Assembly: GCA_023512835.1 (NCBI GenBank) | Contig: CM042089.1 | Span: 56,206,407 to 56,270,406 of the forward strand | Length of the DNA: 64,000 nucleotides | Direction of reading: 5' to 3' | From: Taxillus chinensis | Lineage: Eukaryota > Streptophyta > Magnoliopsida > Santalales > Loranthaceae | Shown here: piece after piece, positions 24,566-36,058 of the stretch | Layout of the letters: each line of letters begins with the position of its first letter | Position numbering within the stretch: the stretch's first letter is position 1 | Translations under genes and position numbers: made by a program | The notes under the pieces: generated by a model | The model's input: the letters and a program-made list of their open reading frames with translations, nothing else | What the model was told of the DNA's origin: nothing | Database searches by the model: none

Positions 24566-25958
24566 GCTTGCTTGGTTGTCTTAATTATAAATGCTGTTTT
24601 TAACCTGTTTATTTATTATGATGAGTGATTGATATGTGTATCGTGTTATGTATATATGCCATAATTGTATTTCCTATTGCTGCCTTGTTCCACCTTGATT
24701 GGATTTTTAACAACTACATACATTATTATTTTGTGTGGTGAAACTAGGATGGACCTTGTTTATTGATCGTTTGGCTGGATTGATTGGTGGTAAGCATGAT
24801 GATGTGGAACTGGTAAACGGTTTATGGTGGGATTAGCTTGATGAGCTTTCCCTTGGTGATGTTAGTATGACGTGTTGTTGTGGTAGCCGAGTTTGTTGCT
24901 TGTTTGTGGAGTCCTCTCTGTAAGGGGACTTGGTTGTAATTCAATGACATCTTACATTGTTTGGTGGAGCCTATTAGGGTGCGACCTTTCTTCCCCTACA
25001 TGGGAGTATATGTTATTCACATAATTATTGATATTTTGATGTTGTTTTGTTTGGTTATTCTATCTGTGATTGTTGCATGGCCGATATGCATTTTTTAATA
25101 TGTGGTCATAACTCATAAAGCATTGTGTACTTGTTGTGGTTGTTGGGGGATATTGGTTATATGAGGGTAGGTTGTTGGACTTTGGTAATGCAATATTTAA
25201 TTGAGGCGGTGCATTTACCCTGTTGATCTAAGCTGATAGTGCTTTAATGGATTTTTGGGTTATAATGTTAATCCTTATTGTTTTGGGTTCTATTAGATTG
25301 GTTAGTTTTGATGGTGATGTTGGCACCACTTGGAATAATTTTGAGGTAATATATGGTCGGTTGTAGAGTTGTTAGTATGTTGTTGTTTCGTTAATGATTC
25401 GTTATGATGGTCATTTAGTGGATTAATTACAAGGAGTTACTGGTAGTGGTTTGATATTGAGTATTTGGCGTGCAGTGATTGTGTGTGGTGCAATCTGTTA
25501 ATTTGATTGGTTATTGGATTTCAATAGGTGATCGTATCGACTATGATCCAATGATTTTTGTTGAGGTGTCAGTTTAACTATGTTGAGGTGTCCATTTAAC
25601 CTTGTTGTTACCATGACTATTCGTAGTCTAGAGTTACCACTAGAGTTGGGTGAGTTATGCTGCATTTCAAGTGACTTAATTAAGGATGTGTAACTCGAAT
25701 ATCTAAGCCTTGTTGCGTTGGCAAGGGATCATAAATAATTTATAGAAGGATGATAACCCCCGCCGCCAACCTCTCCTTATGTTAAATGGTTAGTGGATGC
25801 GTTGTTAGTTCACGGGAATGTAAATCTATAATACCTTGTTACTTCGTAATAGTTAATGGTATGTCCTGAAGCATTGTGCTGGCTCATGGCTGATAGACTA
25901 AGCGTTGCCCTATCGTTAGGACTGTTGCTAGTTAGTCTTTTCGGGGACGAAAAGTCCT

Positions 25959-25983
25959 AAAGGGGAGAGAATGTAAGGATTTT
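25959..25983 (+). promoter_or_regulatory. Duplicate polypurine tract and LTR-start motif
   Basis: AAAGGGGAGAGAATGTAAGGAT, preceded by GGGGACGAAAAGTCCT, is an excellent PPT/LTR junction, yet the sequence after it (25982-26292) is not the start of this LTR. The true junction lies 321 bp further on. Confidence 0.7.
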
Positions 25984-26268
25984 TCCGATATCGTGTCATG
26001 TGTGTTTGTTTTATGTTATTTTGTTTGTTGTATGTTGTTCTCATAATTATATTCATGTGCTTAGTTATTGATTAAGAGCACATGCTAGTTTCGGTCTATG
26101 GTAGATATTGTATCAGCTCGGCACTTGTGGGTTAATAAATTTGTAGGATGGTTTGGGTGTGTCAGAATAGGTGTCAATAATTATATTCACGTGGGTGTGG
26201 GCTTGGTTGGATATCGAGGTCTATGACGTCTTATGAGGATAATTGTGACATTTGATTCAGTTGGCTTT

Positions 26269-26292
26269 TTGAGGACGAAAAGGTGAGGAGGA
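26269..26292 (+). promoter_or_regulatory. Polypurine tract of element 3
   Basis: GAGGACGAAAAGGTGAGGAGGA directly abuts the 3' LTR start TGTAAGG at 26293. It would prime plus-strand DNA synthesis. Confidence 0.82.
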
Positions 26293-28630
26293 TGTAAGGA
26301 TCCGTATATGTGTTAGCATAACTTATAATCTATATTTGATGTTAAGAAAGTTATTTTGAGAATGTGGTCATTAATACGATCGTTTTGATAATAATTGGGC
26401 CTAATTTAAGGTCCAGAAGCCTCCAGGGGTTATTTAATAAATTTTGGGAGTTAAATTAAGAGTTAATAAGTGAAAATTTGAATTTTGAAGGGCTTTTTGG
26501 AAATTATTAAGGAATAGGACGAATTTTAATTAAAAATAGGGTTTTGGGGTTTTATTATTTATTATAACTTTGTTTTGAGAAACCCTAGCCGTCGAAGGAG
26601 AGTTCTTAGTGTTCTTCGCGTTCTTCATTGTTCTTCGCCGATTCTAGACCGTTCCTGTGAGTTTAATCCCTTCAAAAAGCAAGAGGTAGGTGATTCTTGA
26701 TTCTTCATTATTCTATTGCACGAACACAAACTGTTAGAATATATATATATATACATACATAAACGTTTGGATATGTATGTATTTATATAAATATATTCAT
26801 TTACGTGTATATACATATGGATGGGCGATTGTTGCAGTGCGGCGTGATTCGACCGGTTCTGAATCATTGGATGAGCTACTGCACCTGTTATCCCTTTTAT
26901 CATATTCTAATTAGTTATTATTAATTTCTACCCGTACCAGGCCAGTTGGCCTGGTTTTTTCCGCGTGGCAGCAACAGCACACCAGGTTATCGAATGACAG
27001 CCTGGTTAGCGTCTCCATGACGGGGGGCGGCGGCCTATACGTTCATGCCTCCACAATCCATTCGATCCAATGCAGCACAAGGGTTTTGTTTTATTTTATT
27101 TAATTTTTTCTTAATCAAAAAAAGGGGGCATCTTTACATGCGTGGTTTCGTGGCAGTGAAAGAAAAGGGGCATCCTTGTTTTAGTGTGAGATTTTTTTTT
27201 AAAAAGTGGGGCTTAATTGATTGTGGGAATTAAGTCGTGCGTGTCAATAGTTAGTATATGTGGGTAATAAATTCGCGCATTAAATCCGTGCATTATTATG
27301 AAGTCGTTTATGGTATTATATATGTGTGTTTTGATAATTATCAAGATATATAGATAAATTTAATTTAATTTGATTTAGTCGTAAAAATAACATATTCATT
27401 TATATCATTCCAATAGCAAGGTCAAACAAGAATTATGATATTGTTAGTTTAATAATGAAAATTGTGTTTGGGTTTGATATTATAGTTTAATAATATGAAG
27501 TACTACTTCAAGCTTAATATTATTAATTTATCATCTAAAATATTGTTGGAGGCTTGACATTAATAGTTTGATATTAGAAACATTGTTTGTGGCTTGATAT
27601 TTACAGTCTGACACTAGAAATATTGTTTGTAGTTCAATATTAGAAATTTGACATTTAAATGTTACTTGTACGTAGCTTAATATTACTTAATTGACATTTA
27701 AGGTGTTGGATGTTTGATGAATATTTATATATGTATGTATATCTATGTATATTAATTGTTGTTAGTGCCGGATTGATGAATTAAATATTTTCTAAGGCTG
27801 TTGTATTGAATTTTGTCTGTTGGAATATTCTATTTATTGATTATATGTGGAATTGGTAGTGGAGTTGGTTGGGTTAACCGCAGGTCCCACATAGGGCTGG
27901 CAAGAGGCCGCAGGTCCCCTATGTCGCTGGTTAACTGAGGTCCCATATGTGGTAGGTTATCGTTAGGGACACCACAGGTCCCACATATGGCTATCTGGTA
28001 ATGACTGGGATCGTTGGAGCTGGATGTGGGAATCTCCTGGATGGTTGGATTGTTTGGTGTGTACCCTTAATGAATGAAATGTAATGTGTGTGATATTATA
28101 TTTTGTGATTGAATGTAAGCTTATTGTGATAAAGTAGGATATCACACTGGCACAACCATACACCGATCATGTAGACTTAGGAATTCATGCTATAGGATGG
28201 TGAGGAGATGGAGATCACCTACTGGGCATTTGTGCTCACCCTACTTTGTTGACATGTTTCAGGTATCGACTCATTCGCTAGAGGCTGGTCTAAAACTAAT
28301 TTTTTGTTTGTTTTAAATTTTGTAATAACTTGGTTTATGAATTTTATAAAACATGATTGATTTTATTATTTGAATATCCGGACGAGGGTCCGTGGAAGTT
28401 GTATTGGAATTATAGCATGACTCTGTTATTAATAAATTATTTTCCTTAACTTCATAGCATGTGGGAATGTACAGGAATACCCCTGATGTATGAATGTACA
28501 GGTTTATCTTGGACAGCACCCGATGTGTAATTCATATCAGTGCTAGTCACCAACCCCTTGACCCTTCGGGTGCGGACATGGAGAAGTCACACTCTTAGTT
28601 CTGGTCCTTCCGGGATTTGGGGGCGTGACA
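26293..28630 (+). repeat. 3' LTR of element 3
   Basis: 2,338 bp. It shares with the 5' LTR every large feature, including the CAGGTCCC units, but has the short AT tract and scattered substitutions. It contains an extra TTGGCCTGG near 26946 absent from the 5' LTR. Confidence 0.93.
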
Positions 28631-29730
28631 CAGAAGTTCTTAATTATAAATTCGGGAATCCAAATTATTGATTATAATTTCAAAATATTATTGATTAGGA
28701 AATTATTGATTATCAAAAATGGGGAATCCAGTTAAAAAGTTATTAATTATGAAATTATTGATTAAAATCGAGAAATCAAATTATAATTGAAAATTTAAAT
28801 CTAAAAATTATTGATCACTGCTTCCAAATTTTGAGAATCCAAATTATTGATTATTCCATTTAAATATAAATTAAGAATTATAATATATATTTTTTAATTA
28901 ATATCAGAATTTAAAATTTAAAATTTAAAAACAATCGACGAGAGCTCGAGAGAACCCTAACACTGCAATGAAAGGTAAATAAAAAACAAAGGCAGAGGTC
29001 CACAGAGGGGAGCAAAATCACTTGGGATCACAAATTCAGGGTGCGCGGACAGATGACCTAACAGAGGCAGACAGAGAGACGGAGAGATAGAGAGAACAAA
29101 CAGAGAGAATAAGCACATGGAGGGAGGGAGAAAGAGGAGGTAACGTAGCTTCTTCTTTTTTTCACGTCTCCAAACACGTTATTAACTACAAATACAATTA
29201 ATAAATTCATGTCTCCAAACAACTAAGTCATTTACCACGTCAATCCAATCCAATGGACCATTCTGGTCAAATATCACGAACCTAGCAGCGACCCTAGCAG
29301 CAACCACTGAGCAATTATCGTGTCCGTAGCAGAGAAGGGTGCTAACCCATTAAACATCATACCGACCGATACCAATAGTGTCTATTGAATTTTTGAAAAG
29401 GGGTGAAATGCACTTCAAGTGTCTCGTCGTTGAAACTTTTAGTCCCGAAGGCAACAAACCGGATTACCACCCTAAACAAAGTCCTCAGGTCCACAGAGAG
29501 GGCTAATCTTATAATACAAATGATAAAAAGATATTGAGAAACAGAGACATGTGAATCTAATATGGAATGATGAACATTATAGTCTACATGGATTACAAAG
29601 GACAAACTATAAAACTCTATTATGGAAGCTGTATTAAAATGTACAAATAGAGGGGTAATCAGCAATTCCCATGACTATGATCAAATCTTGCGATCACAAC
29701 AATATGATCTGTACTTCTCCATGGCAGTTT
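28631..29730. other. AT-rich flank, then pyrimidine/purine-rich sequence; no gene seen
   Basis: 28631-28930 repeats ATTATTGATTA-type phrases, continuing the target region of element 3. At 28960-29160, read on the minus strand, there is a CT-rich tract followed by TTCATTGCAGTGTTAGGGTTCTC. This looks like a plant 5' leader with a possible 3' splice site, but no coding frame follows before element 3. The rest adjoins the 3' end of the COX23-type gene. Confidence 0.45.
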
Positions 29731-32683
29731 TCATGAAAAGAAGGAACGGCTTCGGTTACGCTCTAATCGAGCTTCCCTCTGTTAGGCCAAGGTAAAAAAA
29801 AACACATCTCAGCACCGAATGCAGAAATACCCTCCATGGTGCATAATGTTGAATAAAAATCACAAATCTTTTTAAAATTAACTAGCATAAAGACAATTTT
29901 ACTTTGTTTCATTCATAATTGAAAGGGGTGCAGATAATCATTAATTCAAAAATATTATGGTGTACACTCTAATTAAAAAAAGAAAAAAAATTGATGCATG
30001 AAGCTCTCACGAGTGACAGGATCCAGAAGGGATCGGGTTAAACCTTTTCTGCAATTAATTTAATTGCAAGAGGCTTATATGCTTCAAAAAGGAAAACATA
30101 AAAATATGTCATCAGACTTATTTCTGAGTATCCCACCTGCCACATACCTTACAAAAATAGTAACACGTTTGCTTTATGTTGTATACAAATTTCAAACATA
30201 ACTTGAACAAGTCACAAATGGTATAGCACTTTAATATGTTGAAAACATTTCATACTTATAATTTTTAAAAAGCATTATTGACATGCAGCAAAACATGACA
30301 AATGGTATAACATTTTAATATGCAGTATACAAATTGCTCGCTTGCTCTATGCATAACACTTCACAAATGAATGAGTGCAATAGCATGAAATGCATAATTT
30401 GTTTAACCTTTTAGTTTTAGGATGCATATACACATTAAAATTTTCATATTAGTTAGACAGTACAAAAAAATGAGTGAAGTAGTCTGATTTATGAACCTAG
30501 TCCCTCAACAGATCATACAATGATTCCAATTGATTTGATACGGGAGAAAAACAAAAGGAAGCCAAAAAAAAATGAAAAGGCATTGTTAAATATTACTCAT
30601 ATTATGTTGACTTATTAATTTTATCCACACCATTAATCATTTTAGGTTCAAGGAATTTTCGCATTCAATGAACTTAAGGAGCAAATAATATAGGCAAAGC
30701 ATTTTTTTTCTCGAAGACTGAAAATTGGGTTTTTGCATTCACCTGCTTTTCCTTTTCTGTATACACAGTACCCTAGTTAAAAGGCTTAACAAACAATAAT
30801 AAAATGCAATATTTATAATAAAATAAATAAAATGCATTATTTATAATAAAATTTCCACATACAGATTATAGACTATGCTCATAAGCTTAGCCTTAGCACA
30901 ACAGTGTTATTTCATCCTCATGCCACAAGAAACAAGTTTTTTTCATGCATGCAGGCCACATCGGAGCAAAACAAAACTGATTCAGAAAAGCAGCTTTTTG
31001 CGTATTAAAGTATTAAACCATTTCTTATGATTCAGACAATACACAGGACAAAAACTTCTTGACGAGAGAATTGCAACATCCATTGACGTGAAAGCCTTGC
31101 ATCTAAATTGTTCTTAGTTTCTTATAGAAAAGAGATCAGCAGTGGCCTTACAGTCTGTTTCATCGTGATTATGTACAATTATACCTTTACTTTAGGAAAA
31201 ACAAAATAAAATATAGATAGCCATACACATCAAGCTGTAACTAGATTCATCCGAGATTAATCCTACTAAAACAAAATTTTAGAAAAACTCTAGCCAAAAT
31301 GACAAATAGAATTAAGAAGTTTCATTATATATGGGCAAAATTTTATCATATCAAGGAGGGGCAGTAATACATACAATTTTTCCTTAAGGTAATTGTTTGC
31401 ATCAATAACACAAACATGAAGAATAAACACATTTAGCCTGGATTACCTCTTTCTTTTTGCATTCCTTATAAACATTGATCTGTTGTTGACATTTACTCTT
31501 GTCTGACTTAAATCTTTCTAGACCTGTCAAGTTGGCCTCAAAATTAATATTACTCAGACCATAAAAGAAACATATTAAATGGATTACCCCAGAACTACAA
31601 AAAACTAACTCCATTATGTTAATAACGCGAGAAACAATTTTACTGGTACGAATTCCATTCAACATATAAAACCAAAAAAAAAAAAAACTAGGTGAAGTTA
31701 TGCACATGGCTCAAGAAAAAGGTTTAAAGGTTAAATCTCTGGTTGTTTTGCCAATTTTTATGTATTTCAATATCTTTTTCAAACATTAATACAATGCAAT
31801 ACCCTCTTAACACAAGTGAAGAGAAAGATTAGATAATCGACACAGGTGACCAACCATGGAAAAATATAAAGAATTTCCTTACTTGGATTTTTTTTGCTTT
31901 TCTATATTTAAAAACCTTAATTCTACAATTAATTTTGAAAATTTTATTTAAGATTGAACCGATACATGATTTTTCTAGTTGAGTTCACTATGCCAATCTA
32001 CTTCCTATTGTTTGGACATAAAGACGAATTCAATGGGGAAGTTCATTGAAAACTGAAAAGTGAAAATAAAATCAATAGACAATAAAAATAAAAATCAATA
32101 GAGGCCCCGTGCACAAATTAGCATATTTAAGCACATTGATTCTCTTAGCATCAAACAATCCAGGTAGCTTCACAAAGCCTATTCATTAACAGCATGTAGA
32201 GTAAATGTATAAGCCCTAAATGCAGAGCCAATATATAACCAACAAAGACAAAGTTACAAAGAATCAATCAAGGTACTAAACCATCAATAATTTATTCCGA
32301 AAGTGGTCAGTGCATCTCAATTTCAATTGGGTTAAAATTCTCCAACTGGCTAAAACGTGAACAGACCCAAGTGACACATACAAACACGTTTCTCAGCAAG
32401 CGGTTGAAGACCCGAGATGAGCCATAATTTAAGCAACAACTCAACAAATTCGAGACAATGCAAAACAACCTAACAAATTACACAAACTAGGAAAACAACC
32501 CAGGACAAGATATTAAGGAATAAACACAGCGGCAAAAGGATAGAATGAGACGACAAGCCTCAAAATTAAGGAAATGGAGCGTGACGTACACTTAAGGGAA
32601 GCAGTGTATTGATCAAAACACATAGAATCTGAGATTCTCGCTGCACTCGGATACGGCGGCGATGAAGTGTCCGACGGCGCCAT
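29731..32683 (-). CDS. COX23: COX23-type cytochrome c oxidase assembly factor (twin CX9C), 3 exons
   Basis: Exons are 32683-32590, 31523-31447 and 29778-29731, giving a 72-residue protein with all splice phases matching: exon 1 ends one base into Cys32, and exon 2 ends on a codon boundary. Introns begin GTACGT and GTAATC and end TTGACAG and CTAACAG. The product has the twin CX9C pattern of a coiled coil-helix-coiled coil-helix protein, Cys22/Cys32 and Cys43/Cys53, and a basic tail REARLERNRSRS. The phrases YPSAARISDS, SDKSKCQ and ECKKKEREARLERN are those of plant and fungal COX23. The known family acts in the mitochondrial intermembrane space, in copper delivery to or assembly of complex IV, using Mia40-dependent disulfides rather than a cleaved signal. 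No in-frame stop or frameshift. Size matches the family. This is the only intact host gene seen. The second intron is 1.67 kb. Confidence 0.9.
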
Positions 32684-33018
32684 ATCCGATTCGGCTTCGG
32701 TTTCTCAGTCTCTGTTTAAGTCTGAATGGCAGAACAAACGCAATATCAGAAATGCCCGATCCGACCCCACCCAACGTTTGACTTTTTCTTTGTCCCTAAA
32801 GGCTAAAATGGTATCGCTGAGTCACAAGGTCGACGCGGTCCATGGGCGCAAAAGCTCGCGAAAGAGTCCTGGTAATTGGCATTTGAGTATACGTGGTAGC
32901 TGATTTGTCACTATGACATCAATCGAACTAGTGTTATGTTCAGTCCACCGTAGCGCTCTGACGTGTCTGGATTATAAAAGGACCCTGCGTACCCTGTGTC
33001 ATTACGCGGTTAGGGTTT
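32684..33018. promoter_or_regulatory. Compact divergent promoter with plus-strand TATA and telo-box
   Basis: The gap contains the COX23 5' leader and promoter on the minus side. On the plus side there is ATTATAAAAG (32971-32980), and 30 bp later TTAGGGTTT (33010-33018). TTAGGGTTT (telo-box) is common near start sites of plant ribosomal protein, snoRNA and translation genes. No obvious TATA box was picked out for COX23 itself. Confidence 0.55.
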
Positions 33019-34560
33019 GGGAGCACACAACACAACACTTCTCCTGACCACGCTGCGTAACCTAGATCTAGGCTCTTTTCCTCTTGGAACACAAAGGTTA
33101 TTTTCTTTGTAATTACTAAAATTTCGTTGTATAATTTCTTGTACTGGGTGATAAATTTTATATTACGTAATGTTTGAAACAAGCTGTTTGGGTGTTAGAT
33201 TTAGTGAGAGTCCATTATGGAAATTTTATATTACGTAATGTTTTTGGGTGTGTTTGATTTAATGAGAATTTATTATTTGTGAAGCGTGTTTCTTTTATAT
33301 GTTCTTTACTTTTGTTTGATTTATTTGGTTTTTGTTGAAAAAATTTGGAGATGGGGAAGGTTGGCCGTATGACCCTAGGAAGAGAAATAATATAAATTCT
33401 CCTTTTTCTGAAGAGTGAAATATTGTGTTTCAATTTTCGTTGTTGGGCTGAAATAATTATATTGTTATCTTTTAGGGTGTTGCAGTGAGGAGATGCTAAA
33501 AAGGCGCACTGTGTTAGTTGGCGCATAATTATTTACCCCGAAATGTTGAAGGTTTGTTATCTTAGATAAAATAGGTTGTTATCATCATTGCCTCGAAGAT
33601 CCGTGCCTGAAGCTAAGCTGCCTTGAGTCGAGCAGAGGTCAGGCGCAGGACTGTACTGACCTCAGCTCGACTCAAGTGCATCTTAGCTACCTCATGATGT
33701 GCAAAACGCGTCAACAACTTCTGCTCAATGTCATAGGAGTTTTTCGCCCGGAGTATTGAAGGTTTGTTATTTAAGATAAAGTAATAATAGTTTTGCATAT
33801 GCTTAATTGTGCAAGTATGACAATCATGTCCATGATTTATTAAAGACGTAGGAAGCTTGAGATGGAGAATGTTTGGTTTTTTGGAGAATGAAGAAGGTAA
33901 GATGAAAGTGAGCATAATCATTTTGCACTATGTTGGTTGACGCATAATCATTTTGCAAATGTATGTTTTTAATTTTGCGAACATAAAAATCATCTCTTTG
34001 ATTTATTAAAGATGCATAAAGCTTGGCAAGCCATTGGGGCTTTAGTGAAGTGACTACCTTTCATGGCTTTAAGAGATTTGACGATGTAATGTTAACAAGT
34101 TTTGATATTTTTGAAATCAGTACCTGGCAATATTAATGGACTGATGTGGATATTGTTTTTGAAGTTTTGTATGATGTTTCATGCTGACTAGTGAGAATGA
34201 GTAGGGTTAGCTTTGCCAATGTTAAAGGTTTGTTATTTTTCAATTCAGTAGTTGGCCAATATTAATGGAGTGATGAAGGATTTTGAGTGTGGTTTTTTTA
34301 TGTGATGTTTCATGCTGACCGGTGAGAATGATGATGGCTTGATTTGCCAATGGTGTGAAGCCTGAAAATCCGCATGACGTTGGGACTGCAAGGAAGGCCA
34401 TTTTGCTTCAGAGTGCCCCCATAAAGCTTGAGTTCGGCATTCGGCCTCTAAGGATTGTATATTGGCTTCAGTACTAGCTGAAGTTACATATGGAGAGAGT
34501 AGCAACATATTTTCTTCGTTGTAATGATGAAAATGGAAAGTTGTATAAATAATAAAGTGC
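33019..34560 (+). other. Possible non-coding transcribed region after telo-box promoter
   Basis: After the TATA/telo-box the sequence reads like a plant 5' leader (ACACAACACAACACTTCTCC), but no long open frame follows. The region contains diverged duplicate units. GAAGGTTTGTTAT-type phrases recur near 33549, 33757 and 34226. CATAATCATTTTGCA-type phrases recur near 33914 and 33942. A pair of about 108-bp units lies at 34118-34225 and 34243-34350. An AATAAA signal lies at 34551-34556. A host transcript for small RNAs is one reading; a decayed gene is another. Confidence 0.35.
33607..33695 (+). ncRNA. Strong hairpin, possible small-RNA precursor
   Basis: CTTGAGTCGAGCAGAGGTCAG (33622-33642, split here as CTTGAGTCGAG and CAGAGGTCAG) pairs with CTGACCTCAG and CTCGACTCAAG (33656-33676) with a single mismatch and a 13-nt loop. 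The stem extends outward through AGCTAAG (33611-33617) and CTTAGCT (33682-33688). The shape suits a microRNA-type precursor or a small foldback element. No known family was recognised. Confidence 0.4.
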
Positions 34561-34858
34561 TGTAGGTGCAACAATTTCTTCAAACTGACCAAAATATAAG
34601 TACAAGCTTTTATATAACTGTAAGTCCAGATGTAGTCACATGTCTGAATACAATTTAACAACTTAGCTCTTATGCATCCCGCAACCGCAACGAAGTTCAA
34701 ACCGAATGTAATAATCATTAGTTAACGTCACAATCCAGAGACGTCATTGAACCTTCGAGACGTAAATCCTTCAAGTCGAAGAGAACGTAATTAGCTTAAG
34801 TCGCCTCCAAAGTCTGGGTAAAATTGTGACAATGACTTGTCGTATTTGATTTAAACCA

Positions 34859-35010
34859 AATCGAAGTAAACTTCTGCCAATGATTGAATGCGTTGTAACC
34901 CGAGTCATGTTGGACTATGACTTCCCGAATCGAAGTAAACTGCTCTCAATGACTCATAGCGTTTTTAATCGAGTCGTATTGGACTATGACTTCCTGAATC
35001 GAAGTAAACC
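34859..35010 (+). repeat. 69-bp tandem repeat (two full units and a partial third)
   Basis: AATCGAAGTAAAC starts at 34859, 34928 and 34997. The first two units end in TTGGACTATGACTTCC. The third ends early with CGCTTCGATTCGGG. 'ATCGAAGTAAAC'-type words recur in 44160-44470 on the other side of element 2, suggesting both belong to one older repeat. Confidence 0.8.
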
Positions 35011-35425
35011 GCTTCGATTCGGGACCATGACATCCGTAAAAAAGCAATGCATTCAAGTAACAATCTCCCCGTATTTGATTTTGATCCATTAAATGAAATT
35101 GTCTTTAGATCAACATTATATTCTTTGGATATGGCTAATTGTTGTCATTAAATAATCGAGAATTGTTACACATGTTTTTTTAAAAACAAAGTACATAAAT
35201 TCAAATTGAACTCCTTCATTCTGTCATAAAAACATTCAACAACCGTATTGTGTAATGATTTGATAAAATTCAAATTTACAAAATTAAAAACTGATTTCTA
35301 ATGACTCCAATGAATGAGACAAACTCAAAGCAACTCTGAAGGTAGTAGACAACTGAAATTAGTAAAACTCAAAATATATAAATATCAGTACTACTTTATA
35401 CAAAGTCTGAGTACGAGAAAATAAA
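35011..35425. other. Unassigned AT-rich sequence
   Basis: No gene or repeat structure recognised. Confidence 0.5.
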
Positions 35426-35602
35426 TTAATGAGGAACTAAAAGTTTTGGCATTTCTTCAACAGGAACACTTCTCTTGAATATCATATTAGCGACAATCTT
35501 TCTCATGTTCTTGGTGTCTTCAGCAGTATATTCAGTTTTGCCATTCCATGTCCATAGTGAAATGCCTTCAGTTTTCAGCAATTGAACCAAAAAAAGGCAC
35601 TG
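35426..35602 (-). pseudogene. Unidentified open fragment next to element 2
   Basis: About 58 sense codons followed by a stop, opened on its upstream side by the LTR of element 2. Visible phrases include LLKTEGISLWTWNGKTEYTA and VANMIFKRSVPVEEMPKLL. No family was recognised. By position it could be the downstream part of the Myb/SANT-like pseudogene on the other side of the element, but the reading frames across the insertion do not match simply, so this link is weak. Confidence 0.35.
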
Positions 35603-35987
35603 TGTCACGGAGTTAGTCTAACAATGAGCTAACTCGTGCGGCACATAGTCGTTTAGCGGAAACTTTACGAACTAAGTAAGTTGTTTAAGTTTGAGTGAAT
35701 GTTTAGAGTCGTTCGGGACAACGGACAATGATTTATGGAAGTTGTAGAGAATGCTTGAAAGTGAGAAAACTTATATTAGCATAAATGTCAAGTACAAGTT
35801 TCAACACTAGAGCCTTGCTCTACATATAAGATGTAGAACATTTTTACAACTGGCACCAGGAAACATCAAGTTGGTGCGAGAGTACAAATCGCCTATACAA
35901 GTGCTAACTTTTTCTACAAGTTGTACAATCATTACAAATGACTCTAATATGTTATAAAAATGTGCCGTGAGGCTCCGGACCGTGACA
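35603..35987 (-). repeat. 3' LTR of element 2
   Basis: 385 bp, TGTCACGGAG...CCGTGACA on the plus strand. It is the same length as the partner at 42729-43113, with differences such as TCTAACAATG versus TCTTACGACG near the start. Confidence 0.93.
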
Positions 35988-36003
35988 TCCTCCCCCACTT
36001 AAG
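35988..36003 (-). promoter_or_regulatory. Polypurine tract of element 2
   Basis: On the minus strand, TTAAGTGGGGGAGGA directly precedes the LTR start TGTCACGG. This is a textbook gypsy PPT. Confidence 0.85.
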
Positions 36004-36058
36004 CTCGTGGCGTCCTCGTCACGTCTACATCCTTGTAGCGCTTGATGTGGTCCGTGAA

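Larger units (their letters stand above)
22104..26292 (+). other. Non-coding internal region of element 3
   Basis: The region lacks recognisable gag, protease, RT or integrase motifs on either strand. It is T- and G-rich on the plus strand. From about 24850 to 25970 the base composition becomes more balanced, which might be a strongly decayed pol relic, but no motif survived inspection. It contains the GCCTGTGTGGCTGTG minisatellite and a duplicated PPT/LTR-start motif. Confidence 0.7.
19742..28630 (+). mobile_element. Non-autonomous LTR retrotransposon (element 3)
   Basis: Two long LTRs (TGTAAGGATCC...GGCGTGACA) flank a 4.19-kb internal region. It starts with an initiator-Met primer-binding site and ends with a polypurine tract. 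No frame longer than about 90 residues occurs inside and no gag or pol motif was recognised. The LTR ends, the GAGGACGAAAAG phrase before the PPT and the GCAGGTCCCA repeats in the LTR resemble Tekay/Del-type gypsy LTRs. AGAAG occurs on both outer sides (19736-19740 and 28632-28636), each one base away from the LTR end, so the target duplication is only probable. Confidence 0.9.

Noticed and set aside
24404..24628. Cys/Gly-rich small secreted protein
   Set aside because: Generated by the GCCTGTGTGGCTGTG minisatellite in the non-coding interior of element 3.
33010..33018. Telomeric repeat tract
   Set aside because: A single TTAGGGTTT only; it fits a promoter telo-box, not an interstitial telomere.
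34271..34365. Box C/D snoRNA genes (GTGATGA...CTGA, ATGATGA...CTGA)
   Set aside because: The boxes occur at roughly suitable spacing, but there are no terminal stems or clear D'/C' boxes and no target match could be made by eye.
34245..34718. 157-residue minus-strand protein
   Set aside because: No family resemblance; it runs antisense to a region with plus-strand promoter and poly-A signals and covers duplicated non-coding units.
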